A stretch of 64,000 nucleotides of DNA, taken from Onchidella celtica. Its lineage: Eukaryota; Mollusca; Gastropoda; Systellommatophora; Onchidiidae. The notes beneath the pieces are model-generated. The model ran no database searches. It saw only the letters and a list, made by a program, of their open reading frames with translations, and was not told where the DNA came from. The stretch covers positions 67,978,420 to 68,042,419 of the forward strand of contig OZ007569.1 of NCBI GenBank assembly GCA_963931925.1, written 5' to 3'. A program made the position numbers and the translations under genes. Shown here piece by piece: positions 12,169-22,390 of the stretch (position 1 is its first letter; every line of letters begins with the position of its first letter).

Positions 12169-13475
12169 TGTCACAAATCCCAGACTGGGAGATGTAATAA
12201 GTTATGACAGGACAACAATCACGAACGAACAAGTTTAACACTTAACGGAACAACCCATCAGACTCACACATTTATTATACATAAATATAAGATAAGAATA
12301 ACAGTGCAATTACATACATTATATTATTGAAACTAACTGCCGCACAACGGCCTTATTCTCACATGCACTCTTCCTCGGATCCACGACCCGGTAGTTACTT
12401 CCTAAAGGCACTTCGGCCTCAGCCTCTCCCCTCAGGGTCTTAATAGTACATTAATGATTCACTGGCACCGCAGTCCCTCAGTATCACCTTCCTATTGTCA
12501 TACACCTTATCATTTCCATAGCCCATCAACATGGCAATAGTACAGTATCAGTTCACTAGCCCATCAACATGGCAATAATATATTATCTCATTCACTAGCC
12601 CATCAACATGGCAATAATATATTATCTCATTCACTAGCCCATCAACATGGCAATAATATATTATCTCATTCACTAGCCCATCAACATGGCAATAATATAT
12701 TATCTCATTCACTAGCCCATCAACATGGCAATAGTACATTATCACATTCACGCTCATATCTACGTCCCTGTCCGTGGCCTGACTGCCACGACTTTATGTG
12801 CCTCTACTGTCCTGCACCGACAGTCTCACTTCTGGCCTATGTATGGCCTCCGGCCCTATGCTGGCCTATCCCCTGTGCTCATCGAGGTGGCTCTTCGGCC
12901 CGTCCCCGACACCTACAAGAATAACATTACATTGGTATAACACCCTTCTATTTCTATTCACTCCACCTCTCCTTACAACTCATGAAGCGTACACACAATA
13001 GTTCACCTTTCACTCACCACACATCTTACGGTAACACACCTCCATCGGAGTACACAATACTCACTCGTGCTACAACTCCATGAACTCACTTTCATCTATC
13101 GCTCCTGGCGCACATTGCTATATCCAATATCAAGGACTTCCACATTCCTCACATATACTTATTTACATCATGGTAATAGACGAATATCATATAATACATC
13201 AATCATAATAATCAATCAACGTTCTACCTACCAGTCATCACTGGAAAAACACTCATCCGTCTTCCGACTGCTCCCCTTATGTTCGCCCGCTGGGCTCTTA
13301 GTAGCGTCCGTTCAGTAGGACCTTCTAACTTGCAGTGATAGTAATACAGCGCTTTCGCCTCATTCAGACCCCCCACTCATAACATGCACGCTTTTCTTAC
13401 TTGTCTACGTGCGTTAATTTTACTCTCCTCCTTTCCCCCCGTAATTATTAACTATCGCTCACTCCACTCGTGACA
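12169..13475 (-). mobile_element. Solo LTR of the same Ty3-type family
   Basis: It begins TGTCACAAATCCCAGACTGG and ends CACTCGTGACA, as do the LTRs of the complete element at 20020-27030, and it is flanked on both sides by the 5-bp duplication CTATG (12164-12168 and 13476-13480). It is 1,307 bp against 1,109 bp for the intact LTRs; most of the difference is an internal 39-bp repeat expansion. It carries scattered substitutions relative to them, so it is an older or different subfamily insertion. With no internal region left, it most likely arose by LTR-LTR recombination. Orientation follows the coding strand of the complete copy. Confidence 0.92.
12522..12757. repeat. 39-bp VNTR within the solo LTR
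   Basis: Five consecutive units plus a sixth partial unit each begin CCCATCAACATGGCAAT. The starts are 12522, 12560, 12599, 12638, 12677 and 12716, with 38-39 bp spacing. The intact LTRs at 20020 and 25922 have a single copy, so the array expanded in this copy or its source. Confidence 0.95.
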
Positions 13476-13899
13476 CTATGTATTCATACAGAGATCGACA
13501 ATGTTATGTAATATTGTGCTAACCGCTCCGAGTTAGACTTATTACTTAATTTACACTTTTAGTTAATAGGTTTGAATGAGTAGAATCAGCAATTTTAGTG
13601 TCAACATGTGCATCAGTAGTGTTTTACCTCCGCCTGTACTTTTATCTTTGACATCCACTAATCGAATCAAATCGAAGAATCCACACAGTTTAGGAGTGTT
13701 TCATTAGCACTTTACATACTGCTGAAATATTTTTAATTGCAAAATGGCAAAAATTCTATTCCAGTTCCTGTTTGTTCTAGACAAACACAGCATGTGACAG
13801 TGTTGCATTGATGAACATTATTTTTAGTTACTTGCGGACAATCGTAAAAACATGCCAGTGCACGGGTACCTATGTGAAAAAAATCGAAGTCTTGTCGTT
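13476..13899. other. Intronic, nothing recognised
   Basis: AT-rich spacer to the right of the solo LTR. No exon or repeat boundary was seen. Confidence 0.4.
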
Positions 13900-14262
13900 A
13901 GTGTTTAACATGTGTCATCCATGGGTTTGAGTTTGAGTTCGGAGAAAGCAAGTCGACACTATAATGGCCACATTGCACTAGGAAACATCAAGACGATAGA
14001 CATAATATAAAAGAAGGCCAGGACAGAAGAAGACCCGACCTGCAGCGCCCGCTTACCACCCGCGTAAAGTCCATGGGAAGACAAGATTGCAGTTAAACCC
14101 TCAGAGAGCCGGCGTCAGGTAATTATAGATTCATAGCAGTTGTGTAACATGGACCTTGTATAATTTGTAGTAACACATGACATGAATTTGTATTGCTCTG
14201 TACTTAGATAATCTACACAATAAAAAGACAACTCCAAATTGGCGTCAAGCGTGAAGGTCTCA
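13900..14262 (+). mobile_element. Possible LTR fragment of another family
   Basis: The region has a TATA-like ATATAAAAG (about 14004), a GC-richer segment behind it, a polyadenylation-like AATAAAAAG (about 14219), and shortly after it TTGGCGTCAAGCGTGAAGG, which looks like a TGG-initiated primer-binding site after an LTR end. No matching second LTR, target duplication or clear TG...CA ends were found, so this is a composition-based guess. Confidence 0.22.
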
Positions 14263-14495
14263 TTTCTCCACCGATCCACTTGAAATTTTCAACGTAGTTT
14301 ACCTTCAGCGATCAGACTGAAGAAGATTTTGCAAGTTTGGCAGCTGCAGGCATGAATATGTCAAAGAATATTCAGAAAAATAATTTTTCCTATCACTTTA
14401 TGTTCCCAGTGGTCTGTGTAAAAAAAAAAAATTTTAATGCGGTAATGAGTATGGGAGATTGGTTTTTGACACATGTTCAATTTTGCTGGGATTTT

Positions 14496-14547
<52 letters not shown>

Positions 14548-17370
14548 ACGGTTAGTGAAAGGAAGAGAACAACGGGAGACGGAGGCAGATTTATCCCGTG
14601 CAACTCTGCTAACCTCTACTGATGGTTGTTAATGATAATTATAGTGATAAAGAGAACAAAGCAATTGTAGTAAACTTCCCTAGTTGGGTTCTTTTTTTTT
14701 TTCTTGGCCATTTGACCAAGTCATGGTCAACAGTTTAGATCAGACTTTTATTAAGGGCTATAAATAATTCGAATGTCTCCAGATTGACATTCTTAGAATA
14801 ATGAAGCAAAGCAAACCCATCCTTTACCTCAGCCACTCTGGACTGGGTATGTGGCAAAATAGAGATACTTGACACAGCTGTCAATTTTCATTGGCCACTG
14901 TAAAATCTTCATCCATTTTTATTGCATAAGATAGGTATCGAAATATTTTTTTGACATACTTTGACATACGTTCAAGTCCCCACATATTTTTGCAAGATTG
15001 TCAGATGAAGTGTAAATTAATGATTTTGATTTGCATTGTTTTATTTCTTAACTTTTTGTAAAGCTTTTAAGGCACAAAAGATCGTGAGTGGCCAGAGTTT
15101 TCTGCTAATGGGGACAGTGTCGCGAAAGAAGAACGGGTCTGGTCTAATATGTTAGACGAAAACTCTGTTGTTTTGATCGTTAATTTGCCTTATTGTGACT
15201 TAAAGCAACACTGTTATAACACTAATGGAGGGCAGATGGCGGGGAATACCAGTATCGAGGCACCACAGCTGAGTAAAGTTTACGAGACAGAGGTCAGCTT
15301 AGCAACTGAAAACCTAATGATCAATGATCACAAAGGAACACCATAATTTATAAGGCAGAACCTGCGCCTTAATTTTGTTGATTAAACTCTTTCTTTACCA
15401 CACATCATTTACACCAGCACTGATTTTACTTTATGGAATGAATTTCACGAAGTATACAGAAATAGGAAGAATGTTTTGCCATGTGCTTTACAATCGCTTG
15501 TTTAAGCAGAGCATTATGTTACTTTTCTCATCTTTGATCATTGCTTGTATATCTGATTCCTGGTGTAATTGTGGGCGTTTATTGTCCAGTGATCCTCTCT
15601 TTTCCATTATCTGCGCTCTAGAAGAGCTACTGTTAGTGCTGGTTCATTTCTTTGATGATTTTCTGTTGCGTTTGTTTGTTTTTCCGGTACTGCAATTTGT
15701 TCGTTCATCATCAAAATTATCGTCTGGTATAAATTATGCCGTATTGTTGTATGTACAGTTTTTTTTTTCTTTTTCGAGAAATTAATGAGGATTGAAATTT
15801 GGTCTGCAAAAGGGCTAAAAAGATATAAAATATTACGACACAAAACACATGTCTCGAAAATTTTTAATCGATTGAAATGACCGTACACGCAATGAATAAG
15901 GGGTGAGAGAACCACGTTCATGACAAAACCTCAAAATCGGCAAAGTGTCGCATAGAACACTATGGCAAATACCACTCGTTATGTCCAACAATCTTTCAGT
16001 CCAGCTCATGTGCGCTACTTGGAACCTCTTTTCTAGTTTAACAGTACTATTTGTACATATATTTTAAAAAAGAAACCGCCTCTCCTTGCATTTAGCGACT
16101 GTTCGTTTGCTGTCCTGAGATAGAAAATCGTTTGCTTTTTTTCAAGGATGCTCATTAATATGAGCCATTGGTGCTATTTGAGATGTTATCTTTTGCCCTG
16201 TCCTGTCTTTATATTTTGTCACATTGCTTTGTCTTTGCACTACATAACCTTCATCGCATAGATTTGCTTTTCATTTCAGGAATTCCTAATGAGATTCAAA
16301 CTTTGTCCTTTCTTTCTTCTTTTTTTCGTCCTGTTTTCCCCCTTTGTTTATATTTTATGCCATTCAAGCATTTGCATTATACACAGAATGTCGTAATTCA
16401 CAAAGCATGGTACAAGAATACTCCAGTACTATTTTGTGATACTTCATCATATGTAGGCAAAATAATTACTGAACAAAAAAGTGCACCATTAACAGGTGAA
16501 CCACAATGTCAAGCATTCCAGATTCTGGTGTCTTGTTACTTCTAAACAAACAAGGGTTCATCCAGCATTGCATCCGAAATAGCATAGGCTTGCTCGTGAG
16601 AATACTCTTTATTCTTCAAATCAATGCTCTATTTCTCTAAACAAATAAAAAGGAAGGGAGGTCGATTTTTTTAGTGAAGAGGAAATAATGGACGCGAAAA
16701 AAGGAGGAAAAAGGCAGAAAGGAACAGTATAAAAAGAGTAAACTGCTTAAAATTCAAGGAGAAGTGAATGGCTGAAGAAAGGTATTCGTAAGGTATACAT
16801 TGCCTGCATGCAAGTAGCACATTTGATTACATTTTGTGGCTTGTATCGGTACAAGAAGAGTGCACAGTGCAAATCCTTTCCGATTTGAACGATTTTTTCT
16901 GTAGGAAAGAGTACAAACGCAGGTTATGAGGGATGCGAGCACTGTTTATTCTCCACATAATCCAGGAGATGGGATTTGGCCACAATACAGCGATGGAGCG
17001 TGTCCACATTTCCCATAATTGCATGTACTCGTGATCTTTTTTGTGAAATGCAATTAAGTTTTGTGATTTAATGTGAATGTCCACAAGAACACCACTATAA
17101 ACTAGGCTGGAATAAATGCCCCAAATATCTGTTTGAGGGTAAGAAACAACCAAAAGCAAAATAGAATGATATTAATTAAATCTGACAAACTGCACACGGG
17201 AAGTGTCTCCACACGGACATTTTATTTGAGTTTAATATTGAATGCACCATTTTGCCTCTGTCCTTGGCCTTGCAGTATTATTATCACTACATGGAGATAA
17301 AAGAACAGAATTTTAAAAATTATAATAAACACCAAGGTGTAATTTCATTATGAGAGCAATGCCCCATGCA
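14263..17370. other. Intronic; GA repeat, otherwise nothing recognised
   Basis: A (GA)n tract lies at 14494-14547. Two + strand frames of 136 and 125 codons (15375-15785 and 16168-16545) are rich in Phe, Leu and Ser from T-rich DNA, have no recognisable domain and no supporting splice or start context, and are treated as chance. Confidence 0.45.
14494..14547. repeat. (GA)n microsatellite
   Basis: Nearly pure GA dinucleotide repeat with one CAGA interruption. Confidence 0.95.
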
Positions 17371-17440
17371 CAGCCACTGTATGCTAATGGACAGAGTGTT
17401 TGGGAGTGCGAGAGAGGTTCCAGGATCGAACTCTGCCCAG
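17371..17440 (+). mobile_element. tRNA-like SINE head, family B, decayed
   Basis: CTAATGGACAGAGTGTTTGG, then GTGCGAGAGAGG and GGATCGAACTC, resembles a tRNA-derived promoter in which the last block is a degenerate B box (GGTTCGAATCC). It matches the head at 18664-18733 (opposite strand) through GGACAGRGYGTTTGGKAGTG. The body to the right is not recognised. Confidence 0.4.
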
Positions 17441-18663
17441 TGCGCCGTCTACTGTGCAGCTTGAGGGGCTGGAGTGGAGTTGGGCGACAGTAACAACAAG
17501 GCCGAGATGAATGATTAAACTGTGTTTATTTTGTTAGCTACATAATAAATAAATGTTAATACAGCCAATCCATGTTTTTTTTTTATTGTGCTCTTTTTCA
17601 TTGGTGCCAAGCTACCAGCGCCACCAACACATCAAAGGGGACCGAAAAAGCCTCCGTGGACTCAATGAGCAACGGCTCAGTAGCAGTGAACCGAGTACAT
17701 TCATTTCAATGGTGACATAATCATTCATCAGCTCCTGAAAAGAGCATTGCAGTGAGTGACGTTTGAGAAAATTTGAAAGGGGCCACGCCGTAACAAAAGC
17801 AAATGTTTATCCGTGTATTTATTATCCGTCAGGGTCGGATATCTGTTTCGTTAATGACAAAACAAAACAAGAGTAGTTTTACACGCGTGCTTTGATGGAG
17901 AGGCACTGTTAGCCTGAGGGGCAGGTACTCTCGCTGATCATGTGTAATCAGAGTTATTGGGGCTTTGTCTCCGTGAGTACCATGTCAGGCGCGCTCATCG
18001 GTGTCGCCTCGGGCGCCTGCATTATACTGAGGTGAGTTTTCGTAGCAACAGAGGAAGGTTGGAAAAAAAACTACTCTGATGTCGTGGCATGACAGGAGGT
18101 GAAAGACACTGAATCAGATGAGAGACAATGAAAGAGACACCATGAAAGGTTAAAATACAAGGAAAGGTGCATTAGAACAGGCAGTGAAAACAGCCAATTG
18201 CATTGATGGCGTTAAGTATGGGACTGTAGAGCAGGGGTGAATGAAAACAATACTTGGAATTATTGAGCGTTATATGCGTTATAGCCCAGCAAGAGAATCA
18301 CAGAGAAATGGTAGACGGTTGGAAGATTACGGCACACGAAGGAAGAGACAGGGAGATAGAGGGGAAGGGAGGGAGAGAATGGGTATTTGAGAATCTGAAA
18401 AGATGGGTGTGGGTGGGGGTGAGGATATGGGAAAGTCGAGAGAGCAAGCAGAATAGACAGGAAAAATGTTACCAGAAAACGAGGATTCGGAAAGAAGTGT
18501 CAGTCGCTGCCAGGGTTACGTAACAAGAAAAATTGTCAACAAAAACCATGCTTGTTATGACAAACCTTGGGTGGTGTTCACATTTTCCATCTGAATTGAA
18601 TTTCAATTTCACGTATTAGTCTGAGGTTACAAAGAATTACACTTCTGGGGTTGTCATATTTGG
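17441..18663. other. Intronic, nothing recognised
   Basis: Purine-rich between about 18300 and 18450, which creates an Arg/Glu-rich frame (18254-18523) without domains. No exon was recognised. Confidence 0.4.
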
Positions 18664-18733
18664 GTCGAGTTCGAGCCTCGAGCCTCTTTCGCACTACCAA
18701 ACGCCCTGTCCACTAAAACACAGCGGCCGTGCG
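18664..18733 (-). mobile_element. tRNA-like SINE head, family B, inverted copy
   Basis: On the - strand it reads TTTTAGTGGACAGGGCGTTT, then GGTAGTGCGAAAGAGG and GGCTCGAACTCG, the same tRNA-like head as at 17371-17440. The B-box-like element is closer to consensus here. It is a SINE fragment, not a functional tRNA gene: the acceptor stem and CCA-end context are not evident. Confidence 0.45.
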
Positions 18734-18793
18734 GGCAATATTGTTTTCATAATGAAGTTACCATCTTTAAGTTTATTATTAAGTTTAATTACA

Positions 18794-19190
18794 CGGTGTT
18801 CATGAGGCAAGGTGCTCCCCTCTCATGCCGAAGGTACCGGGTTCAAATCCCGGTCGGTGCATGCATGTTGGAATTTGATTTTTGTCTCATATTTTCCTGT
18901 CCCTGATCCTATGGGATCCTAGTCTTCTGTGATAAGGACAAGAAAGTCGGAGGGCCCGTGTGCACGTTGCGCACGTTAAAGATATCTTGGCAGTTGGAAA
19001 TCGAAAAGAGCAGGCCGAACCGGCCGCTGCCCGGGCAAAATTAAATAAAAATGTTTATGTATCCCTACCACTCCAGCTCCCTCCCTCCCCCCAACCTCCC
19101 CCCCCCAAAAAAAAACCCGTCGACTAGCGCTGCACTGTGGTGACGACGTGTCTGCTCCAGCTGTAACTGGCCGGCTGATACAAATACAAA
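18794..19190 (+). mobile_element. tRNA-derived SINE, family A, 3'-truncated
   Basis: The head contains AAGGTGCTCCCCTCTCATG and a B box in CCGGGTTCAAATCCCGG, giving a tRNA-like T stem. The body contains GATAAGGACAAGAAAGTCGG, GGGCCCGTGTGCACGTTG and TTGGCAGTTGGAAATCG. These blocks recur in the same order at 29740-30015, with scattered differences. The central block resembles one common in SINEs of marine gastropods (recalled, not searched). The copy ends in C-rich and A-rich low-complexity sequence, without the GCGCCTAGAGC tail seen in the other copy. Confidence 0.75.
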
Positions 19191-20019
19191 CAAAAGTACA
19201 AAATATTACAATTTTTAATTCTATTCTTTTGTTTCCATCTACTGATATATTGTGTGACATATTCGAACCTGCTGTCTGACAATGAAAATTTTCAAATTGA
19301 GAAAAGCAGTCAGTTTGTATGTTGAGTCAGGGCATGTCAGTGCTATGATACTACAGGTCAACAGCCCAGCAAATGGCGTGCTGGAAGAGCAAAAATCTGT
19401 TCACAACATGATGTGTGCACTGCCTGGTCTGACAGGCTGCCAGAACATAATTATATTATTTTGTCTTATACCAGGGATTGGCCCCGGGTGCAGATAAGTG
19501 GCCCAGTAATATGTCTGGTCCAAAAAAAAAGGGTTATGGTCAACAAACTGTACATATATGTGAAGTAGCTGTGTGTTACCAGCGCTGTGCCAAGCGTATT
19601 ATTTATAGGAGAACAACACTCCATCTTTAACAGTGTTTTTTGTTCTTGAAAACTTCAAATTTCTGTGAATTGTACCCAGGTGCTTAACAATTTATTTAGT
19701 TTCTTTTCGCATATCTGAGAAATTTCTGTAACATCTTCAGATCTACTTGATTTGTTTATCTGTATTTGCTTATGTGGGATTTTTCTCTGTTTCTTAAAAT
19801 GTCCAACGTCCTTGATTCTTGTGTGAGTATCGGTAGTGTGATTCACAAAGTGTTACAGATGAAAGCCAAGCGTCTGAAAATAAAGACGCAATATAGGTTG
19901 TGAAAATTAAAAGGTTTATTTTCATCTAATCAAGAATAGCATGTTGTTACAGATGCCATGGAATACTGAAAGGTTCCAATAGCTTCACAAGCATTTCCTT
20001 TACTCTTGTGTACTTGGGG
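19191..20019. other. Intronic flank of the LTR element
   Basis: No exon was recognised. It ends at the TGGGG target duplication (20015-20019) of the LTR retrotransposon. Confidence 0.4.
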
Positions 20020-21128
20020 TGTCACAAATCCCAGACTGGGAGATGTAATAAGTTATGACAGGACAACAATCACGAACGAACAAGTTTAACACTTAACAGA
20101 ACAACCCATCAGACTCACACATTTATTAAACATGATTATACATATAATAGCGCAATTACATACATGATATTATTGAAATGACTTGCCGTACAACGGCCTT
20201 ATTCTCACACACACTCTCCCTCGGATCCACAATCCGGTAGTTACTCCTAAAGGCACTTCGGCCTCAGCCTCTCCCCTCAGGGTCTTAATAGCACCTTAGT
20301 AATTCACTGGCACCGCAGTCTCTTCATATCACCGCCTATTGTCATACAACTTATCAGTTCACTTGCCCATCAACATGGCAATACTATGGTATCTCATTCA
20401 CTCTCATATCTACGTCCCTGTCCGTGGCCTGACTGCCACGACTTTAGGTGCCTCTACTGTCCTACACCGACAGTCTCACTTCTGGCCTATGTATGGCCTC
20501 CGGCCCTATGCTGGCCTATCACTTGTGTTCATCGAGGTGGCTCTTCGGCCCCGTCCCCGACACCTACAAGAATAACATTACATTGGTATAACACCCTTCC
20601 ATTTCTATTCACTCCACCTCTCCTTACAACTCATGAAGCGTACACATAATAGTTCACCTTTCACTCACCACACATCTTACGGTAACACATCTCCATCGGA
20701 GTTCACAATACTCACTCGTGCTACAAATCCATGAACTCACTTTCATCTATCGCTCATGGCGCACATTGCTATATCCAATATCAAGGACTTCCACATTCCT
20801 CACATATACTTATTCACATCATGGTAATAGACGAATATAATATAATACATCAATCATAATAATCAATCAACGTTCTACATACCAGTCATTACTGGAAAGA
20901 CTCTCTCGTTAGTCTTCTCGACTGCTCCCTTTATGTCCGCCCGATGGGCTCTTATTCACAGGTCCGCTTCGTAGGACCTTCTAACTTGCAGTGATAGTAA
21001 TGCAGCGCTTTCGTCTCATTCAGACCCCCCCACTCATGACATGCACGACTTTCTTCCCTGTCTCCGTGCGTTAATTTTACTCTCCCCCCCTCCGTAATTA
21101 TTAACTATCGCTCACTCCACTCGTGACA
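20020..21128 (-). repeat. 3' LTR (left in window)
   Basis: 1,109 bp with 6-bp inverted termini TGTCAC/GTGACA. On the - strand it lies downstream of pol. It should supply transcript termination through an AATAAA on the - strand at 20127-20122. The right LTR is offset by exactly 5,902 bp and no difference was seen between them. Confidence 0.95.
20122..20127 (-). terminator. LTR polyadenylation signal
   Basis: AATAAA on the - strand, about 100 bp before the end of the 3' LTR in the direction of transcription, a normal position for LTR polyadenylation. Confidence 0.5.
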
Positions 21129-21132
21129 TCAT

Positions 21133-21142
21133 CCCCCACCCC
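21133..21142 (-). promoter_or_regulatory. Polypurine tract
   Basis: On the - strand GGGGTGGGGG, followed by ATGA, lies directly before the TGTCAC start of the 3' LTR. This purine run should prime plus-strand DNA synthesis during reverse transcription. Confidence 0.7.
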
Positions 21143-21478
21143 AAAAAAATTAATGCAATTAATTTCAAATCGCATCAAGATGACTGTCAACGAGTGAGCC
21201 TGAGCAATACCTACATTAAAAATGACCTACCAATGCCCCCAGCACATAAAATACCGGAATCAGGGGAAAATATGGGGATCAATATGCCATGCATTATGCA
21301 TATATGTATCACATCATCAATAGCTAACTAAACTTAATACTTAATACAGAATCAAAAACCAATCAACCTATCAACCATTCTTCATATATTTATAATGTCA
21401 ATATTTTAAAGTCGACTCATTCACACAAATCCTGTCAATGTTCCTGTCCTCCGATGTATAAGCTCCTGAACTCTTCCC

Positions 21479-22390
21479 CTAGGCTCGACTAAGGTAGTCG
21501 GCGATATGATTGCTGGTTCCTGGAATTGGTTGAATAACGAAGGTGTACGGCTGCAAAGCCAATGCCCATCTAGACAAGCGTGGGCTGGACGAACGATTCT
21601 TCGACAAAAACGTTAGTGGCTTGTGGTCTGTCTGGATACAAAAGTCTCGTCCCATGAGATAACGTCCTAATTTCTGGACGGACCACACAATGGCAAGACA
21701 CTCACGCTCTATCACAGAATACTTTCTTTCTCTCTGCAATAACTTCCTACTGACATAACATACAGGATGGAGACATTCGTTCTTCTCCTGTAGAAGACAA
21801 GCGCCGACACCAGAGTCCGACGCATCCGTTCTGAGGATAAAATTAGATCGAAAATCGGGTAATATCAGAATGGGTGACGATGATAATGTTGTCACCAAAT
21901 TATCAAATGCTGTCTGACATTCAGACGTCCACTGGACCTTATCGGGTTGTCCCTTCTTAGTAAGGTCAGTAAGAGAAGATGACAAGGAGGAAAAATTTGG
22001 AATGAACTTTCTGTAATAATTTAAAATTCCAACTAAGCTTCTGACTTGTTTCTTTGTCCTTGGGATCTGCAACCCTACTAATTTGTCAATTTTTGTTCCT
22101 GCAGGCCTCTGAACACCTCTACCCACGATATGTCCTAAGAATACTATCTCTGGACATGCCAAATCCATCTTTGCGGGTTTAGCAGTTAACCCAAAATGAC
22201 GTAATCGTTCAAAAATTACTGTTAGTGTCTGAATATGATCAGACCATGTCGACGTATGACATGCTATATCGTCAAAGAATGACACGACATTAGGTATGTC
22301 CTTCAACACTAGTCTGAGAATCCCGATACTCTGGTCTCTCATGAAACCTCTGCAGCATATCAACGTGGAAAAACTTACTTGATCCATCAA
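21479..22390 (-). pseudogene. Partial reverse transcriptase plus RNase H
   Basis: The recognisable RT begins near residue 26 (RLVLKDIPNVVSFFDDI), just before the catalytic motif, here FFDD (residues 38-41). Everything upstream in RT (fingers and first palm aspartate) is missing. The RT connection follows, with FGLTAKPAKMDLACPEIVFLG and SLVGILNYYRKFIP. RNase H is complete in outline: Asp189 in LRTDASDSG, a Glu near 228-230 in IEREC, Asp255 in QTDHKPLTF and Asp298 in HIADYLSR, after which the frame stops. It overlaps the end of the gag-protease-integrase frame (22290-22390) in a different frame, so the joint near 22315-22325 is a frame-shifting deletion. The first 25 residues are read through integrase DNA and are not RT. 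Confidence 0.9.

Noticed and set aside
12548..12757. 69-codon repetitive protein with YCHVDGLVNEI units
   Set aside because: It is a translation of the 39-bp repeat in the solo LTR; the period is a multiple of three by chance.
15375..16545. Two hydrophobic + strand frames (136 and 125 codons)
   Set aside because: Phe/Leu/Ser-rich composition follows from T-rich DNA. No membrane-protein family is recognisable and there is no initiation or splice support.
18810..18870. Possible tRNA gene suggested by the B box and T-stem
   Set aside because: The A-box half and acceptor stem do not fold as a tRNA, and the same sequence recurs at 29.75 kb with a SINE body.
20339..20649. Frames of 78 and 87 codons repeated at 26241-26551
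   Set aside because: They lie inside the two LTRs on the strand opposite to transcription and recur only because the LTRs are identical.
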